Shown piece by piece: positions 17,898-25,442 of a DNA stretch of 64,000 nt. The stretch is from Pseudomonas baetica. GTDB taxonomy: Bacteria > Pseudomonadota > Gammaproteobacteria > Pseudomonadales > Pseudomonadaceae. The notes under the pieces were generated by a model. That model saw only the letters and a program-made list of their open reading frames with translations, searched no databases and had not been told where the DNA came from. Location of the stretch: the NCBI RefSeq assembly GCF_002813455.1, contig NZ_PHHE01000001.1, positions 930,001 through 994,000 of the forward strand. The letters are read 5' to 3'. Each line of letters begins with the position of its first letter. Positions within the stretch are counted from its first letter, which is position 1. A program made the position numbers and the translations under genes.

Positions 17898-19377
17898 GGC
17901 GAACGCTCCGGCCCCTGGGCTCGTAGTCGATAGTGATCTCATGGTCGAGGTGCAGTGCGACCTGGGCGGCCGGTGGCACGTACACGGCAGCGAAGGCTTC
18001 GCCATACAGTTTGTTGACCCACTCGCGGATGTCGCTGACCCCACCACTGAGAATTGAATTCAGCGCGCTGTTGCCCGTGCTGTTGGTAACCCCGAGCGTA
18101 CTGCCGCCCGAACTGATCACGCTGCTGTTGTTCTGCTCATCCCCGAGCAAGGCGGCGACACCGGCGCCGGCTGCAGTGATCAGGCTCTGGCTGCCGAGGT
18201 ACTGCTGGGCGTTCGAGCGGCGCTCGCCAGCGATGCACGGGATGCCATACGGATCGGACAGGTAACCGAGTCCACCGCGGATCTTGTCGGTGTTTGAGCT
18301 CTGGGTGGTGGAGGCATTGCGGCTGGCTACCGCCTTCGGCTGAGGCACAGTACGGATGGTGCCATCGGTAAACACAAAGGTGATTGACTCGACCTGACCA
18401 CGCACGCAGGACAGGGTCCAGTCACCGGACGCCGTGCCGCTCATCACGGCACCTGCGACGTCCGGCAGGTCGATGCCGTTGGCCGTCAGGTTCTCCGGGC
18501 CGACCAGCACCTTGAAGGGATAGGGATCATTCACGGTGCCGTCCACCGGGACCCGGCCGATCAGCGCGGTCATGGCGACCGAGCCCATCAATGTCGCGTT
18601 TTCAGGAATGGTGTAGACCGGCTTCGCGCCTTCGGTACGATCAACGGATCGCGTCGGGTCACGCTCACCCTTGGTGACGGCGCGTAGCTGTTTCTGGCTG
18701 CGATCAATCGCATTGTCTTTCAAGCCTTCCAGGGAGTTGAAGGCGGTAGGCAGACTCAATGCAGAGGAGCTCTTGGTTTTGTCTCGGGCGTCGGTGGGTC
18801 GAGCATCCGAGGGTTCAATCCACTGCAGTGCATCATTGGCAGAGTACTGCCCGTCGAACTGAGCGCCGTCGCCCGGCTCAAGCCCCAATCCGATTGGTAT
18901 GTCCTTACCTTTGCCGGTCAGCCCCGACAACTGGTCCTGCAATTGCGTCAGCAGACCACGGGCCTGGCGGCTGTCTTGTTCCGCTTTGAGCCGGGCCTCA
19001 TTGGCTTGTCGACGGCCCTCGTCGACCTGTTGGGTCACGCTGCCGAGGGCGGTCTGGATGCGCGAATCGACACTGTTCTCCCGTTCGCGCAGACGGTTGT
19101 TTTCCGTCTGCAGCGAATCGTTGTGTTTCTTCAAGCCGAGCATATCGCTGCGCATGGCCTTCACCTGGCCGACCAGGGTGGCGACCGTGTCGCGCGGGGT
19201 GTCGCCCGCAATGCCGAGCGACTTGGCTTGCTCGGCGGATAACTGAATATTGCCCTGATCAATCGGGTTCTCAGGAGAGGGCGTGCTGCCACCCGCGACC
19301 CAGGTTTTCAGGATGATCAACACTACGGCCAGCAGCGCAGCTGGTACCAGCCATTTGAGCAATGCGTTAGCCTTCAT
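17860..19377 (-). CDS. TraB/VirB10-like mating protein, PFL_4705 family (TIGR03752)
   Basis: The 505-residue inner-membrane-anchored protein probably bridges the inner and outer membranes in the transfer channel. It has one N-terminal membrane span (about 8-28), a coiled coil (about 75-155, including LKKHNDSLQTENNRLRERENS), a Pro/Ser linker and a C-terminal beta-rich VirB10-like domain ending in a hydrophobic, Gly/Ser-rich stretch. The start at 19377 is the first ATG before the membrane anchor and overlaps the TraK-like gene by 11 bp. An upstream open extension is antisense to nothing useful and was dropped. Confidence 0.87.
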   Translation of the reverse strand: MKANALLKWLVPAALLAVVLIILKTWVAGGSTPSPENPIDQGNIQLSAEQAKSLGIAGDTPRDTVATLVGQVKAMRSDMLGLKKHNDSLQTENNRLRERENSVDSRIQTALGSVTQQVDEGRRQANEARLKAEQDSRQARGLLTQLQDQLSGLTGKGKDIPIGLGLEPGDGAQFDGQYSANDALQWIEPSDARPTDARDKTKSSSALSLPTAFNSLEGLKDNAIDRSQKQLRAVTKGERDPTRSVDRTEGAKPVYTIPENATLMGSVAMTALIGRVPVDGTVNDPYPFKVLVGPENLTANGIDLPDVAGAVMSGTASGDWTLSCVRGQVESITFVFTDGTIRTVPQPKAVASRNASTTQSSNTDKIRGGLGYLSDPYGIPCIAGERRSNAQQYLGSQSLITAAGAGVAALLGDEQNNSSVISSGGSTLGVTNSTGNSALNSILSGGVSDIREWVNKLYGEAFAAVYVPPAAQVALHLDHEITIDYEPRGRSVRHEKDHASLSDLD

Positions 19378-20179
19378 CGCCAGCACCTCGCGCAACGGGC
19401 GGAAGCAGCACGGCGTGTTCGAGGCCAGCACCGCGGGTGACGAGGTAGGCCATCGTGGTGTCTTCAGCGCTGCCGACCGGTCCGAGGAAAGCATGCTGGA
19501 AGGCCGCGGCGAACAGCGTGGCCTGAAGCCGACGCGGGTCGAGTTGCACCGTCGCTGAACCACGATTGCGCAACTTCACCGCCGTCACCCAGTAATCACC
19601 GAGTCGCCATGCGGCGATGGGTGTGCTGGATACGTTTTCGGTCGGCAGCAGGGTTGGCAGTTCGGTGCGCGGCTTGAACGGGACGCGGTGTACACCGGGC
19701 AGGGACTCCACAGTGCGCAGCGGCGCGTACAGGCTTTGCGCGGCGTAGCGCGTCAACGCGACTGGGATCGGCGTGCGTTCTGGAATAGGGACAGTGCTAG
19801 ATTCCGTCTCGGTAGCCTGCACCTGAGCATTCTTGAGAATACGCACGGGCTCCAGCGGTTGATCGCCAGGCGTGACCGCGATATCCAGCAGGATGATCTC
19901 GCCTGTCGTGACTGATTGCAGTTGCAGGCGGCTCGGGGCAATGGCTTCCGACGCGCGCAGGTACAGCGTGCCACCGGTTGATTGCACGCGCAGCTTGCCC
20001 GTCAAGGTTGAGGGCACGCCGACGCGAACAGCCTCATCGACAAAGACCACTCGCTCCTGATTGATCACCAGCGGGACCGCGAGGGGGAGGCGTTCCCAAT
20101 GCATCAGCTCGACGGCCTGTACCGCGACTCCCCACAGCGTTAGTGCGACGGTGAGTCCCAGGGTAGACATCCGCTTCAT
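19367..20179 (-). CDS. TraK/VirB9-like periplasmic protein, PFL_4704 family (TIGR03749)
   Basis: The 270-residue protein has a cleavable signal peptide (cleavage near AVQAVE) and a beta-rich body of the TraK/VirB9 kind, which packs with the TraB-like protein and the lipoprotein to form the outer-membrane core. The segment WRLGDYWVTAVKLRNRG (about 190-206) is the best conserved. It starts at an ATGA overlap with the TraE-like gene and has AGGTGAG upstream. Confidence 0.87.
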   Translation of the reverse strand: MKRMSTLGLTVALTLWGVAVQAVELMHWERLPLAVPLVINQERVVFVDEAVRVGVPSTLTGKLRVQSTGGTLYLRASEAIAPSRLQLQSVTTGEIILLDIAVTPGDQPLEPVRILKNAQVQATETESSTVPIPERTPIPVALTRYAAQSLYAPLRTVESLPGVHRVPFKPRTELPTLLPTENVSSTPIAAWRLGDYWVTAVKLRNRGSATVQLDPRRLQATLFAAAFQHAFLGPVGSAEDTTMAYLVTRGAGLEHAVLLPPVARGAGDEG

Positions 20180-20817
20180 GGCTCACCTCCAGGCAGGGCG
20201 ATTTTTTGCGGCGTGCCCTGATAACAATCCAGCGCCAGCCCCCACTTATTGCGTTCGGGATCCAGGTCGAAACGCACCACGCGTAATGGATAACGCACCA
20301 CCACCCGTTTCACCGGTTCGGCGGCGTAATACTCATCGGCATTGAGGTCGAGCTTGACCAGCCAGCTGTCGCGGTCGAGTTGCTTGACCCTGAGTGCCGG
20401 ATCCTCGCTGTAACCTCGGCCGAGAATTTCGTAGACCCCACGTACCCGCTGGCGCAGCTCACCTGCGGCCTTGCGGTACTCGTAATCGCCGTCGAGGAAG
20501 GCCTTGCAGGCGGGGGTCAGGTAGGACTGCAAGCCATAGATGGCGCGGCGATAATCCTGCTCGCCATCCGAGGGCCAGCGGTTGAGTTGGCCGAAGATGT
20601 ACAGGGCAAAGGCATAGACATTCTCTGAGGGGATATCCCACCACTTGCGCGTGCTGCCCGAGCGCAGATCCGGGGGTACATGCACGGTCAGATCGGTCGG
20701 TGCCGAGCGCCAGCCATACCAAAGTCCGGCACAGACGAGGGCGAGGATCATTACCGCCAGACGCAGGCTGAAGATGTGGGCCTGCTGGGCATCCACCTTG
20801 TTCCGAAAACGACTCAT
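20176..20817 (-). CDS. TraE/VirB8-like inner-membrane protein, PFL_4703 family (TIGR03746)
   Basis: The 213-residue bitopic protein has a short cytoplasmic N-terminus, one membrane helix (about 18-38) and a periplasmic domain with WWDIPSENVYAFALYIFGQLNRW, characteristic of TIGR03746. VirB8-like proteins organise the inner-membrane part of the channel. The ATG at 20817 overlaps the stop of the TraL-like gene (ATGA). A longer frame upstream is open, but it would run through the whole TraL-like gene, so I rejected it. Confidence 0.87.
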   Translation of the reverse strand: MSRFRNKVDAQQAHIFSLRLAVMILALVCAGLWYGWRSAPTDLTVHVPPDLRSGSTRKWWDIPSENVYAFALYIFGQLNRWPSDGEQDYRRAIYGLQSYLTPACKAFLDGDYEYRKAAGELRQRVRGVYEILGRGYSEDPALRVKQLDRDSWLVKLDLNADEYYAAEPVKRVVVRYPLRVVRFDLDPERNKWGLALDCYQGTPQKIALPGGEP

Positions 20818-21227
20818 GGCTCCCACCGGGACAGGGCAGGGCGCAGTCGACGTGAGCTGCGAACCGTCCAAGCGCCGGAGTGCAGGATCAAACTTCCGCG
20901 ACCCAGGCGCCAACGGCTGGTGAGTATCCATTCGAGCTTGCGGTACAACCAGGTCTCGGGTCGAGCCCGTTTGGCCCGACGCAGTAGCGTGCCACCGGCA
21001 AATAACACCACGGCCATGCTTGCGATCATGCTGGTCGGCGCCACGGCAATGGAGGCGGTGGCGATCGCCAGAGGAACACCCAGCACCAGGCCGACGAGTG
21101 CGCCGACACCGAGCGCCACCCACATCTCATCATTGGTCAAACCACGCAATACGGCAGGATCGCGATTAAGTCGCTCGGGCAGAAAAACCAAGGTGCCGTC
21201 GGCAAGACGCTCGATAGTATCGTTCAT
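20814..21227 (-). CDS. TraL-like membrane protein, TIGR03750 family
   Basis: The 137-residue protein has two adjacent membrane helices (about 37-58 and 63-80) flanked by a conserved start, ERLADGTLVFLPERLNRDPAVLRGLT, and a basic C-terminal tail. This matches TIGR03750, the TraL/VirB3-like component that works with the VirB4-like ATPase in pilus biogenesis. It is coupled to the downstream gene by a 4-bp overlap and follows the pilin-like gene after 7 bp. Confidence 0.87.
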   Translation of the reverse strand: MNDTIERLADGTLVFLPERLNRDPAVLRGLTNDEMWVALGVGALVGLVLGVPLAIATASIAVAPTSMIASMAVVLFAGGTLLRRAKRARPETWLYRKLEWILTSRWRLGRGSLILHSGAWTVRSSRRLRPALSRWEP

Positions 21228-21234
21228 GCCGACC

Positions 21235-21606
21235 TCACAAAATCGCGGCAGCCTTGGTCAGGAACCAGATGATGATCACCACCAACAGAGCACCGATGCC
21301 GACCACCGCGCCGAGGTCCTTCCAAGTCTTGCGTTGGTTCTGCACGTCGGCATAGACGGTCAGCGAGTGCCAAGCCACGCCGAGAAAAGCGAGCAGGGCG
21401 ATCAGCAGGCCGAGCAGGATGCCGCCGTCGTAGGCGTAGTTTTTGATCGTCTCGATCAACCCGGAACCTTCACCGCGTGAAGGAGCTTCCATAGTCGGTA
21501 GTTCGGCTAAAGCCAGGCTTGGGCCGAGCACCAGCAGCAGACCGATCAAGCGTTGGCTCGTACGATCACGCAGGTTGTTTTTCAGGGGGACAAGGCACTT
21601 GAGCAT
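21235..21606 (-). CDS. Pilin-like protein, PFL_4702 family (TIGR03745)
   Basis: The 123-residue protein has a long signal-like N-terminus (about 1-35) and two membrane helices (about 58-80 and 98-117) separated by a short polar loop, VYADVQNQRKTWKD. This is the architecture of TraA/VirB2-like pilins and of TIGR03745. It is probably the major pilin or a closely related subunit. The start at 21606 has an AGGAGAT ribosome site upstream; the open extension before it was discarded. Confidence 0.82.
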   Translation of the reverse strand: MLKCLVPLKNNLRDRTSQRLIGLLLVLGPSLALAELPTMEAPSRGEGSGLIETIKNYAYDGGILLGLLIALLAFLGVAWHSLTVYADVQNQRKTWKDLGAVVGIGALLVVIIIWFLTKAAAIL

Positions 21607-21623
21607 GACGGCGATCTCCTGGG

Positions 21624-21863
21624 TTAGGACAGGGTGAAGAACATCAGGACCAACAATGCGAGCAGCACGCGCGCGGCACTGCCGCCAAACGCGCCGAAGC
21701 GCACACTGCCTGTCGCCCATCCCCGGTAAGCCGTCCACATCACCCAGGCGCACCAAAGCAATGCCAGAACGAGAACCAGGGATAGCCAGAGCGTCGAGCT
21801 GCTCTGCGGGGAGAAACCGGAGGCGTTTTGGAACGCTGAGGTTTGGGCGTCAGTCATGCTCAT
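21624..21863 (-). CDS. Small membrane protein, PFL_4701 family (TIGR03758)
   Basis: The 79-residue protein has two membrane helices (about 24-45 and 60-78) joined by TAYRGWATGSVRFG, as in TIGR03758. It may be a second pilin-like or channel subunit. It overlaps the RAQPRD gene stop and is 17 bp from the next gene. The start may be either of two Met codons two residues apart. Confidence 0.82.
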   Translation of the reverse strand: MSMTDAQTSAFQNASGFSPQSSSTLWLSLVLVLALLWCAWVMWTAYRGWATGSVRFGAFGGSAARVLLALLVLMFFTLS

Positions 21864-22189
21864 GGCGAAGGCTCCGCGGGCGGAGTGTCGAGGCGGTAAT
21901 CACCGACCAGTTCACTGGGATCGCGGGGTTGAGCGCGGGAAGGGGATAGATAGCCCTTCACACCTTGGCGAATGCGCTGGATATCGTGAGTCAGGTGAGG
22001 GTAGTCAAAGCGATAACGTGTATTTGATTCTGGTGCTTCAAAACGTGACGCCCGTTGTACCAACGTGTCGAGGGTATCGAGCTGTCGGATGAGTAGAGTG
22101 AGCTGCTGCTCCTGCTCTCCCGCTGCATAGCTGTCGCTGTGAGCCGCGATCAGAGTGAGCATGAGAAAACGAATAGGAAAAACGGACAT
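21860..22189 (-). CDS. RAQPRD-family ICE protein (TIGR01690)
   Basis: The 109-residue exported protein has a signal peptide (about 1-22) and the name-giving motif SRAQPRDPSEL at about 83-93. The middle is helical (QQLTLLIRQLDTLDTLVQRAS). It opens the long minus-strand mating operon that ends with the VirB4-like gene. The function is unknown, but it is conserved in type G systems. The DNA just upstream (22190-22303) should hold the operon promoter. Confidence 0.88.
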   Translation of the reverse strand: MSVFPIRFLMLTLIAAHSDSYAAGEQEQQLTLLIRQLDTLDTLVQRASRFEAPESNTRYRFDYPHLTHDIQRIRQGVKGYLSPSRAQPRDPSELVGDYRLDTPPAEPSP

Positions 22190-22303
22190 TTTGTTGGTCC
22201 CGACATTGGTCTGGAATTAAGATCTCCGAGGGAAGAGAGAGCGTCAGCAGATTATTCGAGCTGGGTGTGATCGGTTTTTGATTTCAGTTGTCGTTATGGG
22301 GCT

Positions 22304-23395
22304 ATGGAAGTGCTGGAAGGAATTAAGGATAGAGTTGTAGTTGAAGTTGCTGAGAGCCTGGCTGGGCGCTCTGATGAGGAGATTTTTCAATTCTTTAGGT
22401 CAACTGCGACATTTGCAAGGAAGTATGCAGTAAGTTACGAACTCGAAGGGCCGATGCATCTGGTGCTAGATAATAGTATTATTCAGTCCTTTAAACACAG
22501 GTTGACTGATGCTAACCGCGATCTGCAGGCATTGTCATATACTGTGTTCACTAGGTTTGTAACAGGTTGGAGCGATCGCAAGACGTATTTGGCCGTGACG
22601 CCGGCAGCCCTCTATGAACATATGGGACGTCGTGGGAATATTACGGCTGAAGAGGCGTTATGTGCACTCGAAGAACTACAAGTGTTTTTCGTTGGTACAG
22701 GTCTACGTATGACATGGGTAGGTTTTAAGTCTATAGAGGATTTGGTGGAGAGTCTTGTGGCAATCCGTGCTGATGACTTATATCTGACAAAGTACTTTAA
22801 GCAAGTTCAAGAGAGGAGTTGGAGGACTGATCTCAAGGCGCCTTTCGGTGTGAAAATTCCCTTGGGTATTGCATATCGTGAGATACCCGATGATTTGCCA
22901 CTGAAATACTTTAGCCCAGGGTATGTTAAGTTTGTGCTGGCGAGTCGAGTTGAACGGTCTATCATCCGAGAGTCACGGCATAACCCCGAGGCAATGCCGA
23001 TTGGTAGCGGTCCAATATCTGATGCTCTAGCTGATCTCAACGAATTTAATAAAAAGGGGGCTTTGTCAGGGTTAGGGGATATCGACATGTTACAAGTGTG
23101 TGATGGCTCTCGACAGTATCAAGAAAAGGCCGGTTATGTTTTGGTGGGACAGACGCTAGACGCTAAACTCGCAGAGGTTCTTCAGCATAGACATTCGTAC
23201 TTCGAGAGTATGGGAGTCGAATTCGGGAGCCCAAATGCGGAGCAACAGACTAGAGATATGGTCAATTTTATGTTTTCAAAACCATTTTCGGAACACCAGA
23301 AGCGTGGGGAATGGATTCAGCCTATGTTGAAGGATTTTGTGGATACAATCGCCAGTGGTTGTAAAGTGGCGATTTCCAATGCCAATCATAGCTAG
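22304..23395 (+). CDS. Orphan cargo protein, possible PIN-like nuclease
   Basis: I do not recognise this 363-residue protein. It is on the opposite strand to the ICE core and clearly richer in A+T, signs of separate acquisition. The N-terminal part has a PIN-like pattern: hydrophobic strand then D56 (HLVLDNSIIQSF), E105 in VTPAALYEHM, and D259/D261 in LGDIDML. These fit the acidic positions of PIN-domain RNases, but spacing is wider than in small toxins, so this is only a suggestion. No signal peptide or membrane segment is present. It fills the variable slot between the RAQPRD gene and the TIGR03747-type gene, a place where related ICEs carry cargo; a defence role is possible. Confidence 0.6.
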   Translation: MEVLEGIKDRVVVEVAESLAGRSDEEIFQFFRSTATFARKYAVSYELEGPMHLVLDNSIIQSFKHRLTDANRDLQALSYTVFTRFVTGWSDRKTYLAVTPAALYEHMGRRGNITAEEALCALEELQVFFVGTGLRMTWVGFKSIEDLVESLVAIRADDLYLTKYFKQVQERSWRTDLKAPFGVKIPLGIAYREIPDDLPLKYFSPGYVKFVLASRVERSIIRESRHNPEAMPIGSGPISDALADLNEFNKKGALSGLGDIDMLQVCDGSRQYQEKAGYVLVGQTLDAKLAEVLQHRHSYFESMGVEFGSPNAEQQTRDMVNFMFSKPFSEHQKRGEWIQPMLKDFVDTIASGCKVAISNANHS

Positions 23396-23425
23396 TGCAT
23401 TGATCCACAGTGCAGTCGTAAAATT

Positions 23426-23580
23426 TTAAAGGTACTTCTTGAATGTCGCCGCAGTGATTGCCGTTGTTACCCCAAGCATCGCGGCGCACGGTACAAAAAT
23501 AACGAGTGGGTTGAGCGAAAAGGGCAGTGATAGGTAAATAATCCAGGGCACGATTAGCAATGGTGTCACTGCCCGCTTAG
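23426..23580 (-). pseudogene. Detached 3' end of the TIGR03747-type membrane-protein gene
   Basis: Joined to the fragment at 24772-25352 after removal of the IS5 element and one TTAG copy, this stretch continues the reading frame for about 50 codons: RAVTPLLIVPWIIYLSL, then a second hydrophobic stretch and the typical ending AATFKKYL with a stop at 23426-23428. It encodes the last membrane segments that the truncated protein now lacks. Confidence 0.85.
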
Positions 23581-24771
23581 GGATGGTCTGAAGTAGTCAC
23601 GCTTTTCTGGCTGACTTCAGCCTCCGCTGATTTTGAAAACGGCGAATCGACCAAAACGATCAGATCATCCGCGTATTTCTGCGCTTTTAGCCGCCGCGAG
23701 CACCTCGCAACGGTCATTTCCCACATTACAGGCGCACCTCTCCTGTACTCGTCAGTAAATGTCGGCGTGCCATCCACAGATTCGACAGCGCGAATAGCGT
23801 CACCAGTTGCGCGGTGTTTTTGGCCAGGCCACGGAAGCGCGTTTTCACAAAACCGAACTGGCGCTTGACCACCCGAAACGGGTGCTCGACTTTGGCGCGC
23901 ACCTGGGCCTTGGCCTTCTCGATCTTGCGCTTGGCTTTGTATAGAGCGCTACGCTTACCCAGCTTTTTGTAAGTACTGCGGCGTGCCGCGATCTGCCAGA
24001 TCACCTCGCGCCCATCATGCTCGGTACGTTTCTCGACGCCGGTATAACCGGCATCGGCGCAGACCACGTTCTCCGCACCGTGCAGCAATTTGTCCACCTG
24101 AGTGACATCCGCCACGTTGGCGGCTGTGCCCACCACGCGGTGCACCAGACCTGACTCGTCATCCACACCGATGTGCGCTTTCATGCCGAAATAGTACTGG
24201 TTGCCCTTCTTGGTTTGGTGCATTTCTGGATCGCGTTTACCGTCCTTGTTCTTGGTCGAGCTGGGCGCATTGATCAGCGTGGCATCGACAATGGTGCCTT
24301 GGCGCAACGACAACCCTCGGTCACCCAGATAGCCATTGATCACGGCCAGGATGCCGGCAGCCAGCTCGTGTTTCTCCAGCAGTCGGCGGAAGTTGAGGAT
24401 GGTGGTTTCGTCGGGAATACGCTCCAGATTCAGCCCGGCGAACTGCCGCAGGATGGTGGTCTCGTACAGCGCTTCCTCCATCGCTGGATCGCTGTAACCG
24501 AACCAGTTCTGCATCAAATGTACACGCAGCATCGTCATCAACGGATAAGCCGGACGACCGCCTTCACCCTTCGGGTAGAACGGCTCGATCAGTTTGATCA
24601 AGCCGTTCCACGGCACCACCTGATCCATGTCGATCAAGAACAACTCTTTGCGGGTCTGCTTACGCTTGCCTGCGTACTCGGCGTCAGCGAAGGTCATCTG
24701 TTTCATCGGAAAGCTCGGCGGGTGGAGTCCCGGTATTTTGCCAAAATCAGGAAGTCTTCTTCAGAGTTTCC
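23581..24771 (-). mobile_element. IS5-family insertion sequence, 1191 bp
   Basis: The ends read inward GGATGGTCTGAAG and GGAAACTCTGAAG, and the element is flanked by a 4-bp duplication TTAG (23577-23580 and 24772-24775), the YTAR-type target of IS5-group elements. It holds a single transposase gene on the minus strand. The insertion lies inside the TIGR03747-type gene. Confidence 0.92.
23726..24706 (-). CDS. IS5-family transposase
   Basis: The 326-residue DDE transposase has the DUF772 N-terminal domain (GRPAYPLMTMLRVHLMQNWFGYSDPAMEEAL in the region 51-81) and the catalytic core with D in IVDATLI, D in VCADAGYTG, and a late E in AKVEHPFRVVKRQFG. Full length for the IS5 group, with no frameshift. 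It would act only on the IS ends at 23581 and 24771. Confidence 0.93.
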   Translation of the reverse strand: MKQMTFADAEYAGKRKQTRKELFLIDMDQVVPWNGLIKLIEPFYPKGEGGRPAYPLMTMLRVHLMQNWFGYSDPAMEEALYETTILRQFAGLNLERIPDETTILNFRRLLEKHELAAGILAVINGYLGDRGLSLRQGTIVDATLINAPSSTKNKDGKRDPEMHQTKKGNQYYFGMKAHIGVDDESGLVHRVVGTAANVADVTQVDKLLHGAENVVCADAGYTGVEKRTEHDGREVIWQIAARRSTYKKLGKRSALYKAKRKIEKAKAQVRAKVEHPFRVVKRQFGFVKTRFRGLAKNTAQLVTLFALSNLWMARRHLLTSTGEVRL

Positions 24772-25352
24772 TTAGCACGGTGATAGACAAAACTGCTCTC
24801 TCGCCCAGCGCCAAATTTTCGCAGGTCTCGGCGCATCAGGCCATCCACAAAACCGGTGAGCATGGCCAGCATAAATAGGGGGGTGGCCAGGACCAGAATG
24901 GTCAGTCGCACCACGTAGGTAAAGGTCACATACACCGCCGCCAGTACGAAATCCTCAATGCTCACGTAGAGCTGATTGGTCCAGCTCCAAAAGCCGTTGC
25001 CTAGGCTCGACACCCGCGCCTGCCGGGCAAAATCCGCGAAGCCAGTCCTGATCAGCAGCCACTGATTAAGAAAATCCAGCCATTGGACAATCGTCTGTCC
25101 AGGTTGTTGGAGGATGAGAGAAGATTTGAAGTACTCACTCAGCCAGCCCAGTTCGTTCGTCAACATGGCTTGGCTGTGCTGCCAACCCTGATCGCCCCAG
25201 AACAGCAGTAGACCGGCGAACTCGATGAGGATCGAGAATAGCAAGGTGGCGATCAGCAAACCGATGATGCGTAAAACCAAGCCAATCGCCGAGACGATTA
25301 ATCCCGGGCGCTGGATCCGTTGTGGCGGCGTGTTCTGGACGGAAGTCGCCAT
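24747..25352 (-). pseudogene. Truncated ICE membrane protein, TIGR03747 family (PFL_4697-like)
   Basis: The protein is an inner-membrane component of the type G system encoded next to traD. The remaining 201 residues have membrane helices at about 15-45 and 138-175 (ending LAMLTGFVDGLMRRDLRKFGAG). IS5 insertion replaced the natural C-terminus after FVYHRAK with ETLKKTS from the IS. The intact frame would be 243 residues, which is the usual length. The lost part contains the final hydrophobic segments, so function is probably impaired; whether transfer still works cannot be told from sequence. Confidence 0.85.
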
Positions 25353-25442
25353 CGTTTACTCCATTGCGCACCGTTGAGTTGATGCCGCCACGGCGCCTGC
25401 CGAATACGTGTTTGCTGAATCGAAACCTGTGGCGGGGCCGGG

